Source: JAWWPY01 sp033854735 (lineage in GTDB: Bacteria; Actinomycetota; Actinomycetes; Streptosporangiales; Streptosporangiaceae). Taken from it: a stretch of 5,006 bases of DNA. Positions within the stretch are counted from its first letter, which is position 1. Each line of letters begins with the position of its first letter. Of the stretch, positions 1 to 5,005 are shown piece by piece. Below the pieces are notes generated by a model, which worked only from the letters and a program-made list of their open reading frames with translations, searched no databases and had not been told where the DNA came from. Made by a program: the position numbers and the translations under genes. The stretch lies in contig JAWWPY010000143.1 in the NCBI GenBank assembly GCA_033854735.1, positions 1-5,006 of the forward strand, given 5' to 3'.

Positions 1-115
1 TGTGGCGCGGCTCCGGGAACTCGTGATGACCGTGATCAAGGACCTGCCCGCGGAGCGTAACTGCCCCTGCCCGCACGTCCTCGACGGCATCCCCCTCCCC
101 TTCGAACTGCCCTGA
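1..115 (+). CDS. C-terminal end of an unrecognised protein (partial, cut by the window edge)
   Basis: The frame starting at base 2 stays open from the window edge to a TGA at 113-115 and gives the last 37 residues of a protein. The tail contains a Cys-Pro-Cys-Pro-His stretch (CPCPHVLDGIPLPFELP end). Third codon positions are almost all G or C, as expected for a real gene in this genome. The Cys-Pro-Cys-Pro-His motif could be a metal-binding or structural element, but the fragment is too short to assign a family and I do not recognise it. It faces the leftward CBS-domain gene, with the 49-bp repeat array between them. Confidence covers only that this is a coding tail. Confidence 0.6.
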   Translation, partial: VARLRELVMTVIKDLPAERNCPCPHVLDGIPLPFELP

Positions 116-128
116 CGTGCGCGGGGCA

Positions 129-275
129 GTAACCCGGCCTGGCGCGGTAACCCGGCGCGGAGCGCCCGTCCGCGGCGGTAACCCGGCCCGGGGCGGTAAC
201 CCGGGGCGGAGCGCCTGTCCGCAGAGGTAACCCGGCCCGGCGCGGTAACCCGGCGCGGGGTGCCCGTCCGCGTCA
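129..275. repeat. Three tandem copies of a 49-bp GC-rich repeat with internal hairpins
   Basis: The nonamer GTAACCCGG occurs six times, starting at 129, 147, 178, 196, 227 and 245. The spacing alternates 18 and 31 bases, so the unit is 49 bp and is present three times (129-177, 178-226, 227-275). After the second box of each unit there is a small inverted repeat. Copy 1 has CGCGGA/TCCGCG at 156-161/169-174, copy 2 has GCGGA/TCCGC at 206-210/218-222, and copy 3 has CGCGG/CCGCG at 254-258/268-272. All three have loops of about 7 bases. In copy 3 the A of the stem is G (259), which still allows a G-U pair with T267. The array begins 13 bases after the stop of the upstream gene. It could be a 3'-end or terminator-like element, a protein-binding array, or a slippage-prone minisatellite. 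Confidence 0.85.
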
Positions 276-460
276 TCACGCGCCCCCGGCTCCGCCCGCT
301 GCCCGGGGTTTCGGTCCGCATGCCCCTTTTGGTCCGCCCCGCCTGCCCCTTCGGAGGTGTCCGCAACTGACTCTGCACGACATACCATGCGTTACGACCA
401 TGATCAGGTCCGAATTGTCCCGAAATGTGCTCACCTAACGCGTGGTAAGTGGCGAAGGAG
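276..460. other. Intergenic stretch without a recognised gene, containing an imperfect direct repeat
   Basis: No convincing coding frame lies here. GGTCCGC occurs at 313-319 and 331-337, each followed by TGCCCCTT (321-328 and 344-351), which makes an imperfect direct repeat. From about 360 to 450 the sequence is clearly richer in A and T than its surroundings and contains a TGATCA (399-404 region) and GAATTGTCCCGAAATGTG. That composition is typical of a regulatory or intergenic segment. It lies at the 3' ends of two facing genes, so a promoter for either is not expected. I see no clear terminator for the CBS gene beyond the hairpins of the repeat array. Confidence 0.4.
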
Positions 461-919
461 CTAGTCGAGGTCTCCGTGCTCGATGCGGGCGAGGCGGCGT
501 TCCCGGACAAGCTGGTCGAATTCGTGCTCCACGTCCACGCTGGCCGGCGCCAGAGCGGCGAACACCCCGGTCACGTCGCGCATGCTGACCACGCCCAGCA
601 GTTTGCCGCCCTCGACCACCGGCAGGTGCCTGATCCAGCGGATGGCCATCTCCCGGGCTGCCTCGTGCAGCGGCATGTCCGGCGGCACGGTGAACACCTC
701 GGTGGTCATCGCCTCGTCCACTGTGCTGCGCGCCGGGTCGGCGCCGAGCGCGACGGCACGGAGCACGTCCCGCTCCGTGATGATCCCGGCCAGTCGCCCG
801 TCCTCGGTGATGAGCAGCGACCCGGTCTGCTGGTGCCACATGCGTTCCGCCGCGGCCCGGAGAGTGTCCGATGCTGTCTCGGTGACCGTGGCCTCTGTCA
901 TGACATCTCGTACCTGCAC
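461..919 (-). CDS. Two-CBS-domain protein (stand-alone CBS pair)
   Basis: The protein has 152 residues and consists almost entirely of two CBS domains. Domain 1 is roughly residues 1-60 (VRDVMTE start, GSLLITEDGRLAGIITERD core). Domain 2 is roughly residues 65-122 (VDEAMTTEVFTVPPD start, RHLPVVEGGKLLGVVSMRD core). A charged tail of about 30 residues follows. Paired CBS domains form a Bateman module that in known families binds adenine nucleotides or related ligands. No catalytic or membrane domain is attached, so the target is unknown. Size and layout match small actinobacterial CBS proteins such as mycobacterial HRP1, but orthology is not shown. The start is GTG at 917-919, preceded by a good GAGGAG ribosome site (CTCCTC at 929-934 on the + strand, 9 bases away). 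The stop is TAG. It is divergent from the tRNA gene and probably a single-gene transcript. Confidence 0.9.
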   Translation of the reverse strand: MQVRDVMTEATVTETASDTLRAAAERMWHQQTGSLLITEDGRLAGIITERDVLRAVALGADPARSTVDEAMTTEVFTVPPDMPLHEAAREMAIRWIRHLPVVEGGKLLGVVSMRDVTGVFAALAPASVDVEHEFDQLVRERRLARIEHGDLD

Positions 920-1068
920 CGCGCTGTGCTCCTCGATAGTCCCATCGCCGCCGGCGTACTCCCACCCTATGGCCGGGCTGGAGCGGCCTGCCCGGCAGCC
1001 GACGCGATCCGCCCGGAGACCGGTTAGGCTTGGTCGGACCCAGGCCTGGCGGCTACCAGCCCGGGTGA

Positions 1069-1141
<73 letters not shown>

Positions 1142-1295
1142 CGCAAGCTGGTTCCAAGGTCAGACCACATTTTCTGGCACTGACTGTTGATCTTCGCGAG
1201 GCCTGCGTGCGGTTGCGTGCCCGATCGCTTCCCAGCCGCCTGTCCCCCCGTGCGCTTGCTGCCCCGCTTCAGTTCCTCCCTGGCGAGCTGGCTGA
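1142..1295. other. tRNA downstream spacer, no gene recognised
   Basis: All three forward frames between the tRNA and the PIN-like frame are broken by stops or lack a plausible start. On the reverse strand a frame stays open through this stretch (reading ...LSQLAREELKRGSKRTGG...), but it begins after a stop near 1400 with no start codon or ribosome site and would run into the tRNA gene. I do not call it. The stretch could hold the eroded 5' part of the neighbouring PIN gene or unrelated debris. Confidence 0.4.
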
Positions 1296-1718
1296 GTGAG
1301 TCCGCGATCTGATGCTGGCGCGCGTCGCTGCCGCCGCAGCCCGGGCCGCGGCGGGCTGCGGCCCTGCCGGCTCCACCTGGAGCGACGGGCCATCACCGCC
1401 AACGTGGACAGAATCCTGAGTGACTTGTTCAAGTGGGACCAGCCCGAAGTTGACGCCTACCTGGAGACGGTCGTAGGAGCAGCCGAGCACAGCGGCGGAG
1501 GCGTCCTGGCCGATGTGCCCCGAACAGTTCACGATGGCCCCGACCATGAGGACAATCTGATCCTCGATCTCGCCGCCGAGGTCGGGGCGCTCATCATGGT
1601 GTCCAATGACTCGGATCTCCTGTCCATGTCTCCGTGGCGGGGGACACCGATCATCGCGCCGACCGCATTCGCAGCCAAGGTAGACGCCATGCGTCGCCAT
1701 GCGCGCCGACGCCGGTAG
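1296..1718 (+). pseudogene. PIN-domain protein remnant (C-terminal half only)
   Basis: The open frame starts at a GTG directly after an in-frame stop, with no ribosome site. Its first ~32 residues are Arg/Cys-rich and look like a shadow frame. From about 1392 it becomes protein-like: ITANVDRIL, then DHEDN (residues 83-87), SNDSDLLSMSPWRGTPI (103-119) and a basic Arg tail. This matches the second half of PIN-family ribonuclease domains, where the Asp of HEDN and the Asp of the NDxDLL strand supply the third and fourth active-site acids. The expected N-terminal strand with the first Asp (DxNV type) is missing. The +1 frame just upstream reads WSDG (1378-1389), similar to what often precedes this region in the family, and suggests a frameshift near 1387. 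No antitoxin gene is next to it. I infer a decayed VapC/PIN_3-type toxin gene; a short functional protein cannot be fully excluded. Confidence 0.6.
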
Positions 1719-1802
1719 CGTGAGGGGCGCCGTTTACCGCACCGGCGACCGGCTGCCGGCACCAGGCCCGCGGCCGGCATCTACCACTACCAGCGAAGAC
1801 GC

Positions 1803-1826
1803 AAAGCGTGTATGACTATCCGCTTT
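1803..1826. other. Small inverted repeat between the PIN remnant and the next gene
   Basis: AAAGCG (1803-1808) and CGCTTT (1821-1826) form a 6-bp stem around a 12-base loop. It lies about 85 bases after the PIN stop and 46 bases before the next ATG. It could be a weak regulator site or chance. The surrounding gap (1719-1871) has no gene that I can support. Confidence 0.2.
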
Positions 1827-1871
1827 CTACCCGGCGTGCCGGCTCGGCAGCGGGCCCGGTCTGGGTAGACG

Positions 1872-2345
1872 ATGCCGCCTATGCCCGTTGCCACGGTGAT
1901 CACCGAACCCGAACGTCACGCACTGGTCATGCCCGAAGATTGTGACTGCGGCATGTGCACCCCGACCTGGGCTCGCCGCCGGGGCAAGTCCAAACGGTTC
2001 TCCGAGCCAGTCACCCTGGCCGACGCGCTGGCCAAGGAGAACCCGGCGGCCCGGCCCGCCATGGTGGCGCAGCACTGCGCCTGCCTGACGGAGATGACAT
2101 CCGCTATCAGCCGGGAAACCGCCGCCGAAGACGACGAGCTAGGCTCTCCCGAACTCGGGCTACCGCTGGTCCTGTTCGCCGGGGAACTAGCAGCAGCACT
2201 GCAACCAGGCCAGTTCCGCGGCGGGCTCCCAGGCAATCTGGTCCAGGTATGCGAGCAAACCGTGACCACAGCCACGCTCGCCGCCGCCGGATGCCTGGTC
2301 GGCCTCGTTGAAACACTCCAGGCGTTCTCCGCGCTGGCCGGGTAA
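1872..2345 (+). CDS. Hypothetical protein with CxCxxC and HCxC cysteine clusters
   Basis: The gene encodes 157 residues of no family that I recognise. Codon use supports a real gene: third positions are mostly G/C, though a little lower in GC than the ars genes. The N-terminal half carries Cys24, Cys26 and Cys29 (EDCDCGMCTP) and His68, Cys69 and Cys71 (QHCAC), spaced so that they could bind a metal together. The C-terminal half is Ala/Leu-rich and amphipathic to hydrophobic (LPLVLFAGELAAAL, TLAAAGCLVGLVETL), probably helical. An in-frame TAG at 1866-1868 lies just upstream, so the start must be ATG 1872 or the ATG at 1881. The ribosome site is weak (GGTAG). The next gene begins 49 bases after the stop on the same strand, so the two may be co-transcribed. 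No function is assigned. Confidence 0.75.
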   Translation: MPPMPVATVITEPERHALVMPEDCDCGMCTPTWARRRGKSKRFSEPVTLADALAKENPAARPAMVAQHCACLTEMTSAISRETAAEDDELGSPELGLPLVLFAGELAAALQPGQFRGGLPGNLVQVCEQTVTTATLAAAGCLVGLVETLQAFSALAG

Positions 2346-2394
2346 CAAAGATCGGCTGAGGACACCAGGGCCGCAAAGACCAAGGCGGGACCAG

Positions 2395-3093
2395 ATGGCC
2401 GTGGGTGACATTGCGCAGACGCAAACGGGTGAGCCGAGGCTGCCGGCCGCGGTCGCGGTCATCGTCGCGATCGGGCTCTACGCGGCGCTGCCCAACCGGC
2501 TGTTGCTCGGTCCGCGCTACGTCGTACCCGGACTGGAACTGATCCTGTTCATACCGCTGGTGCTGGCCAACCCGCGGCGGATGAGTAAGCAGAACCGGCT
2601 CCTGCGCCGGCTGGCGATTACGCTACTGCTGCTGATCGCGGTATCGAATCTCGTCGCGCTCATACTGCTGATCCGCTCGCTGGTCATCGGCCAGGCGACG
2701 GCGGGCGGGCAGCTGCTCGGGGCCGCCGGACAGGTCTGGTTCACCAACGTGCTGGTCTTCGCCCTCGCGTTCTGGGAACTCGACCGCGGCGGCCCGGTCA
2801 CCCGAATCCGCATGGCCCACCCGCGGCTCCCTGCGGCCGACTTCCGGTTCCCGCAGGACGAGGACCACGACGCGATCGCCGAAGTCGCGCGACGCTCCTC
2901 GGCGAAGACGGGATGGACGCCCGGGTTCATCGACTACCTCTACGTCTCGGTCACCAACTCCTCAGCGTTCAGCCCCACGGACACCATGCCGCTGTCGGAA
3001 CGCGCCAAGCTGCTCATGGCGATCGAATCGATCTCAGCACTGACGCTGTCGGTGCTCGTCGTCTCCTTCGGCGTCGGCCTGCTCAAGCACTGA
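2395..3093 (+). CDS. Polytopic membrane protein with a channel-pore-like C-terminus
   Basis: The protein has 232 residues, counting from ATG 2395, which follows AAGGCGGGA (2382-2390). The frame is open further upstream, but that part overlaps the previous gene and is Arg-rich. Hydrophobic segments lie at about 18-38, 42-58, 73-98, 107-127 and 206-230, so there are at least five membrane helices. A soluble stretch (130-175) sits before the last pair. Residues 177-230 (GFIDYLYVSVTNSSAFSPTD, then AKLLMAIES...VSFGVGLL) follow the layout of the pore helix, filter and inner helix of Ion_trans_2-type cation channels (YFSFVTLTTVGYGD...ARxLAxLEA). The filter triplet GYG is replaced by SSAFSP. It may belong to a DUF1345-like family of predicted membrane proteins. 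Transport activity is unproven. It ends in a hairpin, facing the ars genes. Confidence 0.85.
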   Translation: MAVGDIAQTQTGEPRLPAAVAVIVAIGLYAALPNRLLLGPRYVVPGLELILFIPLVLANPRRMSKQNRLLRRLAITLLLLIAVSNLVALILLIRSLVIGQATAGGQLLGAAGQVWFTNVLVFALAFWELDRGGPVTRIRMAHPRLPAADFRFPQDEDHDAIAEVARRSSAKTGWTPGFIDYLYVSVTNSSAFSPTDTMPLSERAKLLMAIESISALTLSVLVVSFGVGLLKH

Positions 3094-3111
3094 CGAGGAT
3101 CGCCTCGTCAG
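3090..3111. terminator. Hairpin between convergent membrane-protein and arsC genes
   Basis: The stem C-TGACGAGG (3090-3098) pairs perfectly with CCTCGTCA-G (3103-3111) around the loop ATCG, giving 9 bp. The TGA stop codon of the rightward gene is inside the left arm. There is no T-tract, which is common for actinomycete terminators. The perfect symmetry would allow it to act on both converging transcripts. Confidence 0.65.
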
Positions 3112-3147
3112 CTGGATCAGGCTCCGCGGCCGGCCGCCGTCGACTGC

Positions 3148-3552
3148 TCAGCCCAGGCTCAGCTCGCTGAGCAGTTCGCGCACACGGTGGCGGATGTCAT
3201 CGCGGATGGGCCGGATGGCGGTGACATCCAGGCCCGCGGGGTCAGGCAGGTCCCAGTCGAGATACCGCTTGCCGGGGTAGAACGGGCAGGCGTCGCCGCA
3301 TCCCATCGTGACGACAACGTCAGCGGCCTGGACCTGGTCACCGGTGAGCGGCTTGGGGAACTCGCGGGACAGGTCGAGGCCGATCTCGGCCATGGCCTGC
3401 ACAACGGCGGGGTTGATCTGGCTGGCGGGCTCAGATCCGGCTGACGTCACCCGCACGCGCCCGCCGGCCTCGTGCTCGAGCAGGGCGGCGGCCATCTGGG
3501 ACCGGCCGGCATTGTGGATGCAGACGAACAGCACTTGCGGTACCCCGGTCAT
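3148..3552 (-). CDS. arsC: Arsenate reductase, low-molecular-weight phosphatase fold (ArsC)
   Basis: The 134-residue protein reduces arsenate As(V) to arsenite As(III) in the cytoplasm. The N-terminus has the CX5R-S phosphate loop of this fold: Cys11-IHNAG-Arg17-Ser18. Cys85 and Cys89 (MGCGDACP) are placed to serve as the resolving cysteines of thioredoxin-type ArsC or as part of a mycothiol-linked mechanism. The DWDLPDP segment (99-105) carries the general-acid Asp. Length is normal for the family (about 130). The start ATG at 3550-3552 gives MTGVPQVLFVCIHNAGRS, the usual beginning; the frame is open much further upstream but overlaps arsI. Only 10 bases separate it from the arsI stop and no clear ribosome site is present, so translation is probably coupled to arsI. 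The reductant (thioredoxin or mycothiol/mycoredoxin) cannot be settled from the sequence alone. Confidence 0.95.
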   Translation of the reverse strand: MTGVPQVLFVCIHNAGRSQMAAALLEHEAGGRVRVTSAGSEPASQINPAVVQAMAEIGLDLSREFPKPLTGDQVQAADVVVTMGCGDACPFYPGKRYLDWDLPDPAGLDVTAIRPIRDDIRHRVRELLSELSLG

Positions 3553-3562
3553 GGCACCGCGC

Positions 3563-4024
3563 TCAGCAGCAGGGAGCGGCGGAGGACGCCGCATCAGCTG
3601 GCTCCGCACCCGCGCCGCCGCAGCAGCACGGCCCGTCCTCCCCGCTATAGAACGTCTGGCTGTCGCCCAGAACCGTGTAGACCTCCCACGACTCGCCGTC
3701 GGGCGCGCCCTGCACCCAGAACTTGTCCTGCTTGGCGTAGCAGCAGGTCGTCGCGCGCTCATCCACCGAGGCCAGCCCGGCCTCGGCCAGCCGGGCCTGC
3801 TCGGTGTCGACCGTGTCGATGTCGCTGACCTCCACGCCCAGGTGGTTGAGGCTGCCACCCTGGCCGGGATTCTCCAGCAGGACGAGCTTGAGCGGCGGCT
3901 CGGTGATCGCGAAGTTGGCATAACCGGGCCTGCGCTTCGCGGGCTCGGCACCGAACAGCTTGCTGTAGAAGCTGACCGCCTCGTCGATGTCGCTGACGTT
4001 GAGGGCGAGCTGGACACGGGACAC
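3563..4024 (-). CDS. arsI: ArsI/CadI-family dioxygenase (C-As lyase type)
   Basis: The 153-residue protein is a vicinal oxygen chelate (glyoxalase-fold) enzyme. ArsI members use Fe(II) and O2 to cleave the carbon-arsenic bond of trivalent organoarsenicals such as methylarsenite or aromatic arsenicals. Visible family features are Gln5, His61 (SLNHLGVEV) and Glu114 (SWEVYTV) as the likely metal triad, and the Cys94-Cys95 pair (TTCCYAKQDKFWV) that binds As(III). The C-terminal tail is Cys-rich: CCC at 133-135 and CC at 152-153. The start is GTG at 4022-4024 because GGAGG lies 5 bases upstream and MSRVQLALNV is the usual family beginning; an upstream ATG would add 26 residues without support. It leads the leftward operon with arsC and is divergent from arsR. 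The close relative CadI is a cadmium-induced protein, so substrate choice is inferred from context. Confidence 0.93.
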   Translation of the reverse strand: MSRVQLALNVSDIDEAVSFYSKLFGAEPAKRRPGYANFAITEPPLKLVLLENPGQGGSLNHLGVEVSDIDTVDTEQARLAEAGLASVDERATTCCYAKQDKFWVQGAPDGESWEVYTVLGDSQTFYSGEDGPCCCGGAGAEPADAASSAAPCC

Positions 4025-4029
4025 CGGAA

Positions 4030-4034
4030 CCTCC
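4030..4034 (-). promoter_or_regulatory. Ribosome binding site deciding the arsI start
   Basis: CCTCC on the + strand reads GGAGG on the coding strand, 5 bases before GTG 4022-4024. This strong site fixes the start at the GTG rather than the longer ATG frame. Confidence 0.85.
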
Positions 4035-4072
4035 GAAGACTTCGATGACTGTCTATGTCTGACCTGCTGCCG

Positions 4073-4102
4073 AGCTTGGCACAAGAAATCGGCGTCTGTC
4101 AA
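4073..4102 (-). promoter_or_regulatory. Candidate arsI promoter
   Basis: On the minus strand a perfect TTGACA (4102 down to 4097) is followed after 18 bases by CAAGCT (4078-4073), a weak -10 with only the second-position A and final T conserved. The predicted transcript would start near 4066, leaving about 42 bases of leader that contains the GGAGG site. The -35 is good and the -10 poor, so regulator-dependent or weak basal activity is possible. Confidence 0.4.
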
Positions 4103-4105
4103 TAT
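4076..4105 (+). promoter_or_regulatory. Candidate leaderless arsR promoter
   Basis: TTGGCA (4076-4081) is one base off TTGACA. It is followed after 18 bases by CAATAT (4100-4105). A start site 7 bases later falls on the A of ATG 4112. There is no ribosome site before that ATG, so a leaderless transcript is the simplest reading; these are common in actinobacteria. Confidence 0.45.
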
Positions 4106-4109
4106 AGAC
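4098..4109. promoter_or_regulatory. Candidate ArsR operator
   Basis: GTCAATATAGAC is a 12-bp palindrome with one mismatched pair, ending two bases before the arsR ATG. A wider CGTCT...AGACG repeat (4093-4097/4106-4110) surrounds it. It covers the arsR -10 and overlaps the arsI -35 on the other strand. A second half-site, GTCTAT, lies at 4051-4056 in the arsI leader. Position and symmetry fit an ArsR dimer site; the assignment is inferred. Confidence 0.4.
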
Positions 4110-4111
4110 GC

Positions 4112-4480
4112 ATGTCGAATCCATTGATCGTGCTCGGCCCGGCCGAGGCGGCGGCGTGCTGCTCGCCCCTGTCCGCCCAGCCCCTGTCATCTGAGCAGGC
4201 TGAGCAGGTCGCCCCGCTGCTCAAGGCCCTGGCCGACCCCGTCCGCCTGCGCCTGATGTCCCTGGTCGCCTCGCACGTCGGCGGCGAGGCCTGCGTTTGC
4301 GACCTCAACGATGCATTCGCTCTGTCACAGCCGACGATCAGCCATCACCTCAAGGTGCTGCATGACAGCGGACTGCTGGACCGGGAGAAGCGCGGTGTCT
4401 GGGTGTACTACCGGGCGCGCACCGAGGCGCTGGCTAGCCTGGGAGCGCTGATCGGTTACCCGGGGGATCACGGTCCCTGA
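4112..4480 (+). CDS. arsR: ArsR-family As(III)-responsive repressor
   Basis: This 122-residue winged-helix repressor leaves DNA when it binds trivalent arsenic. The ArsR fold runs from LLKALADPVRLRLMSLV (36-52) through the recognition region LSQPTISHHLKVLHDSGLL (71-89) to the wing EKRGVWVYYRA (92-102). The metal site differs from the E. coli type. Cys16-Cys17 near the N-terminus, with Cys61/Cys63 in EACVCDL, resemble the Cys15/Cys16/Cys55 site described for Corynebacterium glutamicum ArsR. The start is ATG 4112 because MSNPLIVLGPAEAAACCSPL matches the family; an in-frame ATG at 4055 would place the promoter and operator inside the gene. It is divergent from arsI and 22 bases ahead of arsN1, so it probably controls both its own operon and arsI-arsC. 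Some homologues may respond to methylated or aromatic As(III); that cannot be told here. Confidence 0.94.
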   Translation: MSNPLIVLGPAEAAACCSPLSAQPLSSEQAEQVAPLLKALADPVRLRLMSLVASHVGGEACVCDLNDAFALSQPTISHHLKVLHDSGLLDREKRGVWVYYRARTEALASLGALIGYPGDHGP

Positions 4481-4502
4481 CGTCCCGGAGGTCATCTAAA
4501 GG

Positions 4503-4988
4503 ATGCAGATTGAGCCCATGACCGCCGCGCACTCGGACGCGGTGCTGGCGATCTATCAGGCCGGTATCGACGAGGGCAACGCGACCTTCGAGACCCAGGC
4601 TCCGGGCTGGGCCGAGTTCAGCGCGGCCAAGCTGCCCGGGCACAGCTACGTGGCCGTCGTGGCGGGCGAGGTCCTGGGCTGGGTCGCGGTGTCGGCCGTG
4701 TCTGATCGCTGCGTCTACGCCGGGGTGGTCGAGCATTCCGTGTACGTGCACCCCGGCGCCCGAGGGCAGGGCGTCGGCCGGACGCTGCTGGACACCCTCA
4801 TTGCCTCCACCGAGGCCGCGGGGATCTGGACTATCCAGTCCGGGATTTTCCCCGAGAACGCTGCCAGCGCAGCACTGCACATGGCGGCCGGCTTCCGCGT
4901 CGTCGGAACCCGGGAGCGCGTCGGCCAGCATCACGGGCACTGGCGTGACGTCCTGCTCATCGAGCGACGAAGCCCGGCGATCGGATGA
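4503..4988 (+). CDS. arsN1: GNAT acetyltransferase of the phosphinothricin/arsinothricin type (ArsN1-like)
   Basis: The 161-residue protein is a GNAT N-acetyltransferase close to phosphinothricin acetyltransferases. The acetyl-CoA pyrophosphate loop is Arg87-GQGVG-92, after the strand VVEHSVYVHPGA. The family block SGIFPENAASAALHMAAGF (113-131) and the C-terminal GxHHGxWRDVLLIERR are present. ArsN1 enzymes in ars operons acetylate the amino group of arsinothricin, an organoarsenical glutamate mimic, and some also act on phosphinothricin. The link to arsR supports ArsN1; from sequence alone a general PAT is also possible. A GGAGG site (4487-4491) lies 11 bases before ATG 4503, with AAAGG immediately before the ATG. 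MQIEPMTAAHSDAV fits the usual start, though ATG 4518 is an alternative. It is probably co-transcribed with arsR, 22 bases upstream. Length is normal. Confidence 0.85.
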   Translation: MQIEPMTAAHSDAVLAIYQAGIDEGNATFETQAPGWAEFSAAKLPGHSYVAVVAGEVLGWVAVSAVSDRCVYAGVVEHSVYVHPGARGQGVGRTLLDTLIASTEAAGIWTIQSGIFPENAASAALHMAAGFRVVGTRERVGQHHGHWRDVLLIERRSPAIG

Positions 4989-4991
4989 GGT

Positions 4992-5005
4992 CACCCGAGG
5001 GGGTG
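4992..5005. terminator. Short hairpin after arsN1 (possibly cut by the edge)
   Basis: CACCC (4992-4996) and GGGTG (5001-5005) pair around the loop GAGG, three bases after the arsN1 stop. With only 5 bp and the window ending at 5006, it may be part of a longer terminator or chance. Confidence 0.25.

Noticed and set aside
129..275. CRISPR array
   Set aside because: The repeats are direct tandem copies with no unique spacers: the 18- and 31-bp intervals are themselves repeated, and no cas genes are present.
2308..2394. Extended N-terminus for the channel-like protein
   Set aside because: The extension overlaps the previous gene, is Arg/Pro-rich, and lacks a ribosome site, whereas ATG 2395 has one at 2382-2390.
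3148..4017. Long minus-strand frame that would fuse a Ser/Arg-rich N-terminus to ArsC
   Set aside because: The part upstream of 3552 is the shadow of arsI in another frame. The ArsC homology begins exactly at ATG 3550-3552.
4055..4111. Longer ArsR starting at ATG 4055
   Set aside because: The extra 19 residues are not ArsR-like and would cover the candidate promoter and operator. The family beginning matches ATG 4112.
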